The notes below the pieces were generated by a model. It was not told the DNA's origin and did no database searches. It was given only the letters and a program-made list of their open reading frames with translations. DNA of 6,111 nucleotides from Dysgonamonadaceae bacterium. GTDB lineage: Bacteria > Bacteroidota > Bacteroidia > Bacteroidales > Azobacteroidaceae. This document shows positions 6,026 to 6,111 of this stretch, piece by piece (the stretch's first letter is position 1; each line of letters starts with the position of its first letter). The stretch lies in NCBI GenBank assembly GCA_031256015.1, contig JAIRRK010000052.1, positions 1 through 6,111 on the forward strand, given 5' to 3'. The position numbers and the translations under genes are program-made.

Positions 6026-6081
6026 ACAATTTCAAAAGGCTATTTATATAGCAAATATATTCATTCTAAAAAATTATAATC

Positions 6082-6111
6082 ATGAAGAAAATTTTTATTT
6101 CTATCGCTGTT
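6082..6111 (+). CDS. Start of an exported or membrane protein gene (partial)
   Basis: Ten codons, MKKIFISIAV, are visible before the right edge. Two lysines followed by a hydrophobic run are typical of a Sec or lipoprotein signal peptide. The AT-rich sequence before the ATG (AAAAAATTATAATC) is typical of Bacteroidota translation starts. I see no TAnnTTTG element on the plus strand in the 150 bp upstream, so the nearest candidate promoter is the one at 5583-5616. Nothing can be said about function. Confidence 0.65.
   Translation, partial: MKKIFISIAV

Larger units (their letters stand above)
5327..6081. other. Long intergenic region rich in repeats, without a convincing gene
   Basis: From left to right this stretch holds the fold-back element with its hairpin array (to 5524) and a short GGGT/ACCC hairpin near 5545-5555, followed by a pyrimidine tract to about 5580. 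Then come a promoter match (5583-5616), AT-rich DNA with a 38-codon open frame, an (AC)8 run (5750-5765), a G+C-rich block (5776-6025) and an AT-rich leader with a small inverted repeat GCTAT/ATAGC at 6039-6052. The 13-mer TTTTTTCTCTTGA occurs at both 5569-5581 and 5708-5720. Short open frames exist on both strands, but none has the composition or recognisable motifs of a gene. Confidence 0.7.

Noticed and set aside
6052..6059. Minus-strand -7 element TATATTTG, and TATCTTTG at 5854-5861
   Set aside because: Both match TAnnTTTG but lack a -33 box and a downstream gene; such matches are expected by chance in AT-rich DNA.

Overview
The window looks like a chromosomal segment of a Bacteroidota bacterium, most likely from the order Bacteroidales. 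Four things point there. The genes are AT-rich and lack Shine-Dalgarno sequences. Candidate promoters match the Bacteroidetes -7 element TAnnTTTG. The lysyl-tRNA synthetase is of the bacterial class II type. NadD, Gmk, YicC and TsaB also sit together, a grouping I associate with this order from memory.

Positions 1-3729 lie on the minus strand. In transcription order they hold a yicC-gmk-nadD operon (3729 down to 1639) and then, after a 135-bp gap with its own candidate promoter, lysS, whose C-terminus runs off the left edge. At 3730-3810 is a compact divergent promoter region. The -7 elements for yicC (minus) and for tsaB (plus) are only about 23 bp apart, and each one rules out the longest possible upstream start of its gene. 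The plus-strand unit 3811-5326 is tsaB, which starts with GTG, overlapped by 8 nt by a gene for an exported protein of unknown function. The identified genes serve core functions: tRNA charging (LysS), tRNA t6A modification (TsaB), NAD synthesis (NadD), GMP phosphorylation (Gmk) and probably RNA turnover (YicC).

The unusual part is 5327-6081, about 755 bp with no convincing gene. It contains a fold-back element of about 204 bp whose 18-nt arms bracket an array of alternating TGCCT/AGGCA half-sites. The left arm supplies the stop codon of the preceding gene. Further right are a good promoter match with no obvious product, an (AC)8 microsatellite between two short open frames, and a block of about 250 bp with roughly 49% G+C beside DNA of about 26% G+C. 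I read this region as a cluster of non-coding, possibly dispersed repeat elements, perhaps including a small RNA or a long leader. A new gene begins at 6082 with the start of a probable signal peptide and runs off the right edge.
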